The notes: a model not told the origin generated them from the sequence alone. A DNA stretch of 6,365 bases from Erysipelotrichaceae bacterium UBA1783 (GCA_002315205.1 DCGH01000036.1:1-6365), one strand, 5' to 3'. Counted from the first letter of the stretch, positions 1-6,113 are shown. A program made the numbers and translations.

Positions 1-4
1 TCAT
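1..4 (-). CDS. Start of a divergent minus-strand gene (only the start codon is inside)
   Basis: Read on the minus strand, an ATG occupies bases 4-2. It is preceded, eight bases away, by AGGAGGT at 19-13, a near-perfect ribosome binding site with ideal spacing. This is the pattern of a real translation start, so a gene probably runs off the left edge, divergent from the oxidoreductase operon. Nothing of its protein can be read, so no product is proposed. Operons of the type that starts at 273 often sit beside glycerol kinase, a glycerol facilitator or a regulator, but that is only context. The competing reading is that the + strand frame through this stretch, open from base 1 to the stop at 172-174, is the tail of a gene entering from the left; its peptide looks like translated intergenic DNA. 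Confidence 0.45.
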
Positions 5-17
5 GTTTTATGACCTC

Positions 18-92
18 CTACACCTTCTTAAAGAAAGCGCGGAGTGTAACGGAGCGCCGCGATTTGATATATTTGTCAAGCGTTTTTAACAT
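18..92 (-). CDS. Possible 24-codon leader peptide upstream of the divergent gene
   Basis: A minus-strand ATG at 92-90 opens a 24-residue frame beginning MLKTLDKYIK and ending in TAG at 20-18. That stop overlaps the AGGAGGT ribosome site of the divergent start. An in-frame ATG at 116-114 would lengthen it to 32 residues. The peptide is very basic (Lys/Arg-rich, ending FFKKV) with no recognisable domain. The ribosome site before it is weak (GAG six bases upstream), and the frame passes through a GC-rich patch at 37-61. It could be a translated leader coupled to the downstream gene, or only an open stretch in a repeated intergenic sequence. Low confidence. Confidence 0.18.
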   Translation of the reverse strand: MLKTLDKYIKSRRSVTLRAFFKKV

Positions 93-101
93 ATTATTCT
101 C

Positions 102-135
102 AAAAAAAAGACCCATACATTTCTGTATAGATCTT
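102..135 (-). terminator. Minus-strand rho-independent terminator or attenuator
   Basis: On the minus strand, AAGATCTATACA (135-124) can pair along its full 12 bases with TGTATGGGTCTT (119-108) if two G-U wobbles are allowed. The loop is GAAA (123-120), a stable GNRA tetraloop. The stem runs into eight consecutive T residues (109-102). On the + strand the same wobble positions become C-A mismatches and no T tract follows, so the signal is directional. No minus-strand gene lies between it and the + operon. It must therefore act in the leader of the divergent gene, stop antisense transcription, or be part of a repeated intergenic element. Confidence 0.6.
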
Positions 136-182
136 ATGTTACGTTTTTATCTTAACTTAATGACGTTGGTGTAAACCCTTTC

Positions 183-214
183 TTTTTTCATTTGTGCATT
201 TTTTCACTTGTGCA
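183..214. repeat. 16-bp tandem direct repeat, candidate operator
   Basis: Bases 183-198 (TTTTTTCATTTGTGCA) and 199-214 (TTTTTTCACTTGTGCA) are adjacent copies differing at one base, T191 versus C207. The pair ends about 30 bases upstream of the -10 element at 245-250. The spacing and near-identity in a non-coding divergent region suggest a protein-binding site for the 273-3306 operon, the divergent gene, or both. Tandem direct-repeat operators are known for DeoR-family regulators such as IolR. Which regulator binds here cannot be told from the sequence. Confidence 0.5.
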
Positions 215-241
215 AAAACTATATTATTTCACTAATAGAGG

Positions 242-250
242 TGCTATAAT
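242..250 (+). promoter_or_regulatory. Extended -10 promoter for the oxidoreductase operon
   Basis: TGCTATAAT is a perfect extended -10 element (TGnTATAAT). The matching -35 position at 222-227 reads TATTAT, a poor match to TTGACA, which is common when an extended -10 is present or an activator helps. Transcription would begin near 257, only about 16 bases before the ATG at 273. The ribosome site AAAGGAAG (256-263) would then sit at the very 5' end of the message. The -10 is also the left half of a perfect 12-bp palindrome, TATAATATTATA (245-256). Confidence 0.6.
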
Positions 251-272
251 ATTATAAAGGAAGTATTTCAAT

Positions 273-1709
273 ATGTATGATGTAATAATAATTGGTGCTG
301 GAGTTGTGGGATCTTCAGTAGCTTATTTCTTGTCGCAGTACAATCTGAAGATTGCTATGCTGGAGGCATATAATGATGTAGCAAATGGAACTACTAAGTC
401 AAATGCTGCAATTATTCATGCTGGCTACGATGCAAAGCCAGGCACATTAATGGCAAAATATAATCTTGAGGGTGCTGTTTTGACAAAGGAAATCTGTGCG
501 AAGCTGGATGTTCCATATAAACAGAATGGTTCTATGGTTTTAGCGTTCTCCAGGGATGATATTTCAACATTAAAGCGTCTGTATGAAAGAGGCTTAGAGA
601 ATGGTGTTGAAGGATTAAAAATCCTAGATGCTGATGAGGTTAAGCAAATGAATCCAGAAACATCTAAGGATGTTGTGGCTGCATTATATGCACCAACCGC
701 AGCGATTATTAGCCCATGGGAATTAGGACTTGCACTTGCTGAAACAGCTGTCAAAAATGGTATGGAGCTGTTTTTAAGTAATCGTGTAGAAGCAATCAGC
801 AAGGATGAAAGTGGTATATTTACCATTACTACAAACCAGAATCAGTATCAGAGTAAATATATCATTAATGCAACAGGTGTAAATGCCGATAAGGTATTTG
901 AATTAATCGGTGAAAAGGAGTTTACTATCACTCCAGTAAGAGGACAATACTACTTATTAGATAAGTGTGAGGGCTATAAAGCACCACAGACTTTATTCCC
1001 TTGTCCTAGTACAAAGGGAAAGGGTTGCGCTGTAACTCCAACTGTTGGTGGTAATTTAGTTGTTGGACCAGATGCAGAAATCGTGGATCGTGAGGATCGT
1101 TCTACAACTGCTTATGCTTTAAATTCAGTGAGAGAAATGGCATTAAAGCAGGTTCCTTCTTTAAATTTCAGAGAAAACATCAGAAATTTCGCTGGTATTA
1201 GAGCTAGAAGTGATCGTGGTGACTTTATTGTAGAGGAAAGTAAATCGGTAAAGAATTTTTATAATTTAGCTGGTATGGCTTCTCCTGGTTTATCAAGCTC
1301 TACAGCAATCGGTAAGGATGTTGCCAGCTGGATTGTTGAAAAAGAGCAGTCTACAAAGAAGGAAAGCTATTGTGAAACACGCAAACGCTTAAAATTTATG
1401 AGCTTATCTGACGAAGAAAAGAATGAACTGATTAAAAAGGATGCAAGCTTTGGCAGAATCATCTGTCGTTGTGAAACAGTTACTGAAGGAGAAATTCTTG
1501 CAACATTTGATACACCAATTCCACCAAGATCTATTGATGGTATTAAGCGCAGAGTAAAAGCTGGCTTAGGAAGATGTCAGGGTGGCTTCTGTGGTGAGAA
1601 GGTTGCAATGATTTTAAAGGAAAAGCTGAATATTGAATATAATGAAATTTTAAAGGATAAGGAAGGTTCTAATATACTATTGACTGAAGCAAAGAAAGGA
1701 GAATACTAG
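273..1709 (+). CDS. GlpA-like FAD-dependent dehydrogenase with C-terminal BFD-type [2Fe-2S] domain
   Basis: A 478-residue flavoprotein of the DAO/GlpA superfamily. The first ~355 residues are the FAD and substrate part: a dinucleotide motif GAGVVG at 8-13, an acidic residue ending the second strand (E31) expected to bind the FAD ribose, the IIHAGY segment at 47-52, NATG at 199-202, FAGIRAR at 306-312, and the closing FAD motif AGMASPG at 333-339. Residues ~394-445 are a BFD-like [2Fe-2S] domain with cysteines 398, 400, 435 and 440 (CRC, then CQGGFC). This architecture is that of anaerobic glycerol-3-phosphate dehydrogenase subunit A. The N-terminal part also resembles L-2-hydroxyglutarate oxidase-like proteins, so the substrate is not certain. 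The start is set by AAAGGAAG at 256-263 and by the Rossmann fold beginning at residue 4. No signal peptide; cytoplasmic. It is the first gene of a three-gene operon, one base before the next start, and would pass electrons to its neighbours. Confidence 0.88.
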   Translation: MYDVIIIGAGVVGSSVAYFLSQYNLKIAMLEAYNDVANGTTKSNAAIIHAGYDAKPGTLMAKYNLEGAVLTKEICAKLDVPYKQNGSMVLAFSRDDISTLKRLYERGLENGVEGLKILDADEVKQMNPETSKDVVAALYAPTAAIISPWELGLALAETAVKNGMELFLSNRVEAISKDESGIFTITTNQNQYQSKYIINATGVNADKVFELIGEKEFTITPVRGQYYLLDKCEGYKAPQTLFPCPSTKGKGCAVTPTVGGNLVVGPDAEIVDREDRSTTAYALNSVREMALKQVPSLNFRENIRNFAGIRARSDRGDFIVEESKSVKNFYNLAGMASPGLSSSTAIGKDVASWIVEKEQSTKKESYCETRKRLKFMSLSDEEKNELIKKDASFGRIICRCETVTEGEILATFDTPIPPRSIDGIKRRVKAGLGRCQGGFCGEKVAMILKEKLNIEYNEILKDKEGSNILLTEAKKGEY

Positions 1710-1710
1710 T

Positions 1711-2958
1711 ATGTATGATTTAATTATTATTGGTGCTGGTCCTGCAGGTTTATCTGCTGCTGTATCTGCTACAGAAGCAGGATTAGAGAAAATCCTTTTA
1801 ATTGAAAGAGATAAGGAGCTAGGTGGTATTTTAAATCAGTGTATCCATAATGGATTTGGATTACATTTATTTAAGGAAGAGTTAACTGGTCCTGAATTTG
1901 CTGGAAGGTTTATTGAATTATTAAAGAATACTAATGTTGAGGTTTTATCTGATACGATGGTATTGGAAATTACTCCAGATCATAAGGTAAAGGTTATTAA
2001 TAAGGATGGCTATCAGACCTTAGAAGGAAAGTCTGTTTTATTAGCCATGGGCTGTAGAGAGAGAACAAGAGGAGCTATTTCTACCCCTGGTGATCGTGGT
2101 GCCGGTGTATTTACTGCTGGAGCAGCACAGAGATACATGAATATGGATGGCTATTGTGTTGGTAAGCGTGTTGTCATTTTAGGTAGTGGTGATATCGGAT
2201 TGATCATGGCTAGAAGAATGACATTAGAGGGTGCAAAGGTTTTAGCTTGTGTAGAAATCAATTCATATAGTGCAGGCTTACAGAGAAACATTAAGCAGTG
2301 CTTAGAGGATTTCAATATTCCTCTATACTTATCTCATACAATTACTTCTATTAAGGGTGAAAACAGAGTTGAAAAGGTCATTGTTGCAAAGATTGATGAT
2401 CATTTCCTGCCAATCCCAGGAACTGAAATGGAGTTTGATTGTGACACCATATTATTGTCTGTTGGTTTAATTCCTGAAAATGAGCTAAGTAAGCAGGCAG
2501 GTATTGTAATTGATGGCAGAACCAGAGGCCCTAAGGTATTTGAAAATATGGAAACATCTATCGAAGGTATCTTCTGTGCTGGTAATGTTGTTCAGGTTCA
2601 TGACTTGGCAGATAACGTTGCTTTAGAAGCAAAGAAGGCAGCTAAGGCAGCAGCAGAATATGTCTTAAATAAGCCAGAGTATGCTGGAGAGATTGCGGTA
2701 AAGCCAATTCCAAATGTTACCTATACAGTACCACAGCATATTCATACACCATTATCAGGTAAGCTGGTTGAAATCTCATTTAGAGTCAATAGAGTATTTG
2801 GCAAGTGCCATATTGAGGTTTTAGATAAGAATGGTAATCTAATCTGTAAATTTAACAGAGAGTATATTACACCAGGAGAATTGCAGAAGATTTCTGTTCC
2901 AGTAAAGATGCTTGAGGGAAAAACAGAGTTTATTTCTGTTAGAGTAGTGGAGGACTAA
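1711..2958 (+). CDS. FAD/NAD(P)-dependent oxidoreductase, partner of the GlpA-like dehydrogenase
   Basis: A 415-residue pyridine nucleotide-disulfide oxidoreductase-type flavoprotein. An FAD motif GAGPAG lies at 8-13. A second dinucleotide motif GSGDIG at 158-163, inside KRVVILGSGDIG, is expected to bind NAD(P)H. The sequence LAMGCRERTR at 111-120 and the FAD-closing GIFCAGNVV at 286-294, followed by HDLAD, are typical of the family. The segment ILNQCIHNGFG at 40-50 is characteristic of this subfamily; C44 lacks the CxxxxC redox pair of thioredoxin reductases. Residues ~330-415 form a C-terminal extension not seen in simple members. The start has AAAGGAG at 1695-1701, nine bases upstream, and follows the previous stop by one base, so translation is probably coupled. 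With the GlpA-like and four-cysteine neighbours it likely forms one complex that moves substrate electrons to or from NAD(P). This resembles the two-flavoprotein layout of amine and cyanide-forming dehydrogenases (HcnBC type). The physiological acceptor is inferred. Confidence 0.87.
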   Translation: MYDLIIIGAGPAGLSAAVSATEAGLEKILLIERDKELGGILNQCIHNGFGLHLFKEELTGPEFAGRFIELLKNTNVEVLSDTMVLEITPDHKVKVINKDGYQTLEGKSVLLAMGCRERTRGAISTPGDRGAGVFTAGAAQRYMNMDGYCVGKRVVILGSGDIGLIMARRMTLEGAKVLACVEINSYSAGLQRNIKQCLEDFNIPLYLSHTITSIKGENRVEKVIVAKIDDHFLPIPGTEMEFDCDTILLSVGLIPENELSKQAGIVIDGRTRGPKVFENMETSIEGIFCAGNVVQVHDLADNVALEAKKAAKAAAEYVLNKPEYAGEIAVKPIPNVTYTVPQHIHTPLSGKLVEISFRVNRVFGKCHIEVLDKNGNLICKFNREYITPGELQKISVPVKMLEGKTEFISVRVVED

Positions 2959-2961
2959 AAT

Positions 2962-3306
2962 ATGATTGAATTAGTATGTATTGGTTGTCCTAGAGGATGT
3001 CATTTACAGGTAGATGAGAATAATGATTATGCTGTAACTGGTAATCATTGTCCTATTGGAGCAGAATATGGTAAAAATGAGCTATTAAATCCAACAAGAG
3101 TATTAACTACAACTGTAAAGATTACAGGAGCAATTCATCATATGCTACCTGTAAAATCCGCAAAGCCTTTACCAAAGGCAAAGCTAATTGAAGCTGCAAA
3201 GTCATTAGCTACAGTGACAGTGGCTTCACCAATTCGTGTTGGTGATGTTGTTGTTGCTGATATTTTAGGAACAGGAGTAGATATTGTTGCTGCAAAAAAC
3301 ATGTAA
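2962..3306 (+). CDS. DUF1667 small four-cysteine protein
   Basis: A 114-residue protein of the DUF1667 family. Cysteines 6, 9, 13 and 30 sit in CIGCPRGC (6-13) and NHCPIG (28-33). This arrangement suggests an Fe-S cluster or another metal site, although none has been shown from sequence alone. The middle, NPTRVLTTTVKI (43-54), and the SAKPLPKAKL stretch are typical of the family, which is regularly found directly after the two flavoprotein genes seen here. The start is supported by GGAGG at 2949-2953, eight bases upstream. The gene begins three bases after the preceding stop, so it belongs to the same operon. A reasonable inference is that it is the small electron-transfer or assembly subunit of the dehydrogenase complex. 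No signal peptide or membrane segment is visible. A terminator follows 24 bases after the stop. Confidence 0.85.
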   Translation: MIELVCIGCPRGCHLQVDENNDYAVTGNHCPIGAEYGKNELLNPTRVLTTTVKITGAIHHMLPVKSAKPLPKAKLIEAAKSLATVTVASPIRVGDVVVADILGTGVDIVAAKNM

Positions 3307-3329
3307 TGTGTTAGAAAAATGAAACAATG

Positions 3330-3354
3330 AAGGTAGATATCATCTACCTTTTTT
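3330..3354 (+). terminator. Rho-independent terminator of the oxidoreductase operon
   Basis: AAGGTAGAT (3330-3338) pairs perfectly with ATCTACCTT (3342-3350) around a tight loop, most likely opening to TATCA. The stem runs into six T residues (3349-3354). It follows the DUF1667 stop by 24 bases and separates the two operons. Confidence 0.85.
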
Positions 3355-3376
3355 GTTGGAAAAAAGGTATGATATT

Positions 3377-3382
3377 TATAAT
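3377..3382 (+). promoter_or_regulatory. -10 element of the peroxiredoxin operon promoter
   Basis: TATAAT at 3377-3382 is a perfect -10. The best -35 is TTGTTG at 3353-3358, with an 18-base spacer and only its first three bases matching TTGACA. It overlaps the T tract of the preceding terminator. Transcription would begin near 3389, inside the ribosome site, giving a leader of about 12 bases. An alternative -10, TATGAT at 3368-3373, would give a longer leader. Confidence 0.5.
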
Positions 3383-3387
3383 AAAAC

Positions 3388-3393
3388 AGGAGG
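3388..3393 (+). promoter_or_regulatory. Ribosome binding site that fixes the peroxiredoxin start at 3401
   Basis: AGGAGG lies seven bases before ATG 3401. A longer frame could start at TTG 3353, but that codon sits in the terminator T tract, has no ribosome site, and would add 16 residues that peroxiredoxins lack. Confidence 0.85.
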
Positions 3394-3400
3394 AAATCAT

Positions 3401-3853
3401 ATGTTAAAGGTTGGAAGCAAGGCACCAGATTTTGAGTTGCCAGATCAGGATGGTGTGATTCATAAATTGTCAGATTATAAGGGAAAGAAGCTAATTTTAT
3501 ATTTCTATCCAAAGGACAATACCTCAGGATGCAGCGCTCAGGCTTGCAGTTTCTCTGAAAGATATCCATTATTCTTAGAAAAGGGTGTAGAGGTACTAGG
3601 TGTCAGCAAGGATTCTGTAGCTTCACATAAGAAATTTGAGGAAAAGTATGGATTAAGATTCAAGGTTCTTTCTGATGTGGAAAGAGTTGCTATTGAAGCA
3701 TACGATGTCTGGAAGGAAAAGAAGCTTTATGGTAAGGTGAGTATGGGTGTGGTCAGAACAACCTATTTAATTAATGAAGAAGGTATCATTATTAAGGCAG
3801 ATGAGAAGGTAAAGGCTGCTGAAGATGGCGAAAGAATGCTGGGAGAAATCTAA
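3401..3853 (+). CDS. bcp: Bcp-type thiol peroxidase (peroxiredoxin)
   Basis: A 150-residue peroxiredoxin of the Bcp/PrxQ group, which reduces H2O2 and organic hydroperoxides in the cytoplasm using thioredoxin-type reductants. The N terminus (VGSKAPDFELPDQDG, residues 4-18) and LYFYPKDNT (33-41) are typical. The catalytic PxxxTxxC motif is P37, T41, C44, with C44 the peroxidatic cysteine. C49, five residues on, is in the place of the resolving cysteine of E. coli-type Bcp. R119, in VVRTTYLI, is the conserved active-site arginine. Most relatives read TPGC where this one reads TSGC (S42), a mild variation outside the catalytic triad. Its length is normal for the family. The stop codon overlaps the next ATG by one base (TAATG), so it is translationally coupled to yaaA. 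The start is chosen by the AGGAGG at 3388-3393. Confidence 0.93.
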   Translation: MLKVGSKAPDFELPDQDGVIHKLSDYKGKKLILYFYPKDNTSGCSAQACSFSERYPLFLEKGVEVLGVSKDSVASHKKFEEKYGLRFKVLSDVERVAIEAYDVWKEKKLYGKVSMGVVRTTYLINEEGIIIKADEKVKAAEDGERMLGEI

Positions 3854-4599
3854 TGAGGATTATTTTATCTCCAGCAAAGAAAATGGTAGTAAATAATGAT
3901 TATTTTGAATATCAGTCTTTGCCAGAGCATTTGGAAAAAACGGAAAAGATACTGGCTGTTTTAAAGCAGAAGGATTCCCATCAGCTTAAGGAAATCTGGA
4001 AATGTAACGATTCTATTGTGGAAGAGAATATCGAGCGTTTATCACATATGGATTTATATTCAGGGTTATCTGCAGCAATCTTTAGCTATGATGGGATTGC
4101 GTTCAAATATTTGTCTGCTGATGTTTTGCAACAACAGGAATTAGACTACGTTAATGAGCATTTAAGAATTCTTTCAGCTTTCTATGGAGCATTAAAGCCA
4201 ATGGATGGTGTTAGACCCTATCGTTTAGAGATGCAGGCAGATTTGAAGATTGACCAATTTAAAAATCTTTATGATTTCTGGAGTGATGAATTATATCAGT
4301 CAATAAAGGATAAGGATCATATCATCATTAATTTAGCTAGCGATGAGTATGCCAAATGCATCAGAAAGTATTTAGGCCCTCAAGATCGCTTTATCACCAT
4401 AAGCTTTGTAGAAAATGTCAAAGGAAAGATGGTTACCAAAGGAACCTATGCTAAAATGGCAAGAGGTGAGATGGTACGTTATATGGCTGAAAATCAGATT
4501 GAGGATGTGGAAGAAATCAAAAACTTCAATCGTTTGGGCTACATCTTTAAAGAACAACTGTCTACAAATAATGAATTTGTGTTTGAAAAAGTAAAATAA
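3853..4599 (+). CDS. yaaA: Peroxide stress protein YaaA (DUF328 family)
   Basis: A 248-residue YaaA/DUF328 protein of normal length. Family landmarks are present: ILSPAKK at 4-10, YDGIAF at 79-84, SAFYGALKPMDGVRPYRLEM at 108-127, FWSDEL at 142-147, NLASDEY at 160-166, and KGTYAKMARGEM at 196-207. In E. coli YaaA is induced by OxyR and lowers free iron, limiting Fenton damage; its biochemical activity is less certain, with DNA binding reported. The ATG overlaps the peroxiredoxin stop by one base and has GGGAG at 3841-3845, seven bases upstream. Pairing with a peroxiredoxin gene supports a shared peroxide-defence role. No OxyR or PerR operator was recognised upstream of the operon. Soluble; no signal peptide. 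Confidence 0.93.
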   Translation: MRIILSPAKKMVVNNDYFEYQSLPEHLEKTEKILAVLKQKDSHQLKEIWKCNDSIVEENIERLSHMDLYSGLSAAIFSYDGIAFKYLSADVLQQQELDYVNEHLRILSAFYGALKPMDGVRPYRLEMQADLKIDQFKNLYDFWSDELYQSIKDKDHIIINLASDEYAKCIRKYLGPQDRFITISFVENVKGKMVTKGTYAKMARGEMVRYMAENQIEDVEEIKNFNRLGYIFKEQLSTNNEFVFEKVK

Positions 4600-4610
4600 C
4601 AGGAGTTAAA

Positions 4611-6080
4611 ATGAAGAAATATCTTATTAGGACAGGAAAAGTTTTTGTCTTTTATCTGTTAATTCAATTCATTGCAGCTTTTTTTGGTATTATCTGCCAG
4701 CTTTATCTGGCAGGCTTTTTAGTGGGTAATATTCTTTCAGCATTAGCAGTCATTATTGTAATAGCTATTGGAAATCTCATTTTGAAAAAATGGATTGATG
4801 AATCAATAATTAAAATACAGGTTGTTTTATTATTGATTGCTCTATCTGTATTTACAGCATTAATGGTAAAAGATAATGGAAATATCAATGGTCGAATTGT
4901 TATTGATGCGGCTATAGCTATACCACCATATGCTTTGCTGATTGGGGTTATGAGCTTAATGAAGAAGACAATACTTGGATTTGCCTATGGTTTTATGGGG
5001 TTGATTGTTTCTATTGCTTTTGAGATGATTCTGATTGGTAAAAAGATATTTAGTAAAAAGACATTTGTACCTCTGTTGACAATACTAGTTGTATTTACAA
5101 TGGTTGATGGATATTTATATTCAAATCGTGATGAAATCAAGTATTCAGGGCATGGTTTTAAATATATGCATGGATATTCAAGCACTGATTTTACGGATTA
5201 TACAGTGTATGCTAAAAACTCAAAGCTTGTAACGCTAAATCATACTGCTGATTTGCAGATCACAGAGCAAATGCCAATCATGGATGGTGCTGAAGCTTGC
5301 TATCCATTATATGCTTCTATTGCAAAGGCAGTTTATGTTGGCATAGAAGATATTGAAAGGGATGCACTAAATAGTAGCTATGATTATGAAAATGGTAAAA
5401 TTGTGACCTTTACAAATTCCGTATCTGGTTTTTATCGTTTAGTTGAAAAAGAGATTGATTTGTTCTTTGGTGCAAGACCTTCCAAGACCCAACTAGAATA
5501 TGCTCAGAAATCAGGGGTAGAGGTTGTTGTTACACCAATTGGTAAGGAAGGCTTTGTCTTCTTTGTGGAAGCAGATAATCCTGTGGATAGCTTGACGATT
5601 GAACAATTAAAGGATATTTATAGTGGAAAAATTACAAACTGGTCTGAAGTTGGTGGTAAGAATCAAGAAATTATTGCTTTCCAAAGACCGGAGGGCTCAG
5701 GCTCTCAAACTATGATGCAGTATTTCATGGCAGATACTGAATTGAAGCAACCACAAACCTATGAAACGATTTCTTCTATGGGAGAAATCATTGAAAATGT
5801 GGCGCAGTATAATAATGAGGATGGGGCTATTGGCTATACCTTCAGATATTTCTTAGAGGGTTTAAACCAGGAAAAGAATGTAAAGATTTTACAGATTGAA
5901 GGGATTAGTCCAACACGAGAAAATATTAGTAATGGCAGTTATCCATTGACCACAAATTTATGCTTGATGACATTAAAAGGAAATGATAATCCTAATGTTA
6001 AAAAAATGATTGAATTCATTTTATCTGAAGATGGTCAATATCTGGTTGAAGAAACTGGCTATGGTAAATTGCCACAATAG
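4611..6080 (+). CDS. Membrane protein with C-terminal PstS-like solute-binding domain
   Basis: A 489-residue two-part protein. The N-terminal ~170 residues are strongly hydrophobic, with about six candidate membrane segments (near 11-29, 36-57, 69-86, 97-117, 121-143 and 151-169). There is no lipobox cysteine or cleavable signal peptide. Residues ~175-489 resemble the phosphate-binding (PstS/PBP_like) fold: YPLYASIAKAVY at 231-242, IDLFFGARPS at 282-291, LTIEQLKDIYSGKITNWSEVGG at 328-349 (the hallmark stretch), QRPEGSGSQ at 358-366 where PstS proteins bind phosphate, and IGYTFRYF at 407-414. The ligand may be phosphate or another oxyanion, or the domain may be a sensor. No permease or ATPase gene is adjacent. 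AGGAG at 4601-4605 lies five bases before ATG 4611, and the gene starts 11 bases after yaaA, so it is probably the third gene of that operon. An extracellular binding domain needs an odd number of membrane crossings, so one predicted segment is suspect. Confidence 0.8.
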   Translation: MKKYLIRTGKVFVFYLLIQFIAAFFGIICQLYLAGFLVGNILSALAVIIVIAIGNLILKKWIDESIIKIQVVLLLIALSVFTALMVKDNGNINGRIVIDAAIAIPPYALLIGVMSLMKKTILGFAYGFMGLIVSIAFEMILIGKKIFSKKTFVPLLTILVVFTMVDGYLYSNRDEIKYSGHGFKYMHGYSSTDFTDYTVYAKNSKLVTLNHTADLQITEQMPIMDGAEACYPLYASIAKAVYVGIEDIERDALNSSYDYENGKIVTFTNSVSGFYRLVEKEIDLFFGARPSKTQLEYAQKSGVEVVVTPIGKEGFVFFVEADNPVDSLTIEQLKDIYSGKITNWSEVGGKNQEIIAFQRPEGSGSQTMMQYFMADTELKQPQTYETISSMGEIIENVAQYNNEDGAIGYTFRYFLEGLNQEKNVKILQIEGISPTRENISNGSYPLTTNLCLMTLKGNDNPNVKKMIEFILSEDGQYLVEETGYGKLPQ

Positions 6081-6088
6081 TGAAATAT

Positions 6089-6113
6089 AAAATGGAGAGT
6101 AATCTCCATTTTT
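6089..6113 (+). terminator. Rho-independent terminator of the peroxiredoxin operon
   Basis: AAAATGGAGA (6089-6098) pairs perfectly with TCTCCATTTT (6103-6112) around GTAA (6099-6102), a GNRA tetraloop. T residues run through 6109-6113. It lies nine bases after the stop of the membrane protein gene. Confidence 0.87.

Noticed and set aside
74..79. Perfect TTGACA on the minus strand as a -35 for the divergent gene.
   Set aside because: No acceptable -10 lies 16-19 bases downstream; that stretch is GC-rich. The nearest weak candidate, TACACT, is 25 bases away.
1..174. Plus-strand frame open from the left edge to the TAA at 172-174 (57 codons), as a gene tail.
   Set aside because: It has a peptide typical of translated intergenic DNA, runs through the hairpin, and conflicts with a near-perfect minus-strand ribosome site and start. 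It cannot be fully excluded without sequence to the left.
425..826. Minus-strand 133-codon open frame inside the GlpA-like gene.
   Set aside because: It lies wholly opposite a well-supported gene, has no recognisable domain, and is a by-product of that gene's codon use.
3353..3400. Longer start for the peroxiredoxin at TTG 3353.
   Set aside because: It falls in the terminator T tract and upstream of the promoter -10, lacks a ribosome site, and adds residues not found in the family.
3138..3569. Minus-strand 143-codon open frame across the operon junction.
   Set aside because: It spans parts of two real + strand genes and the terminator between them, with no recognisable domain.
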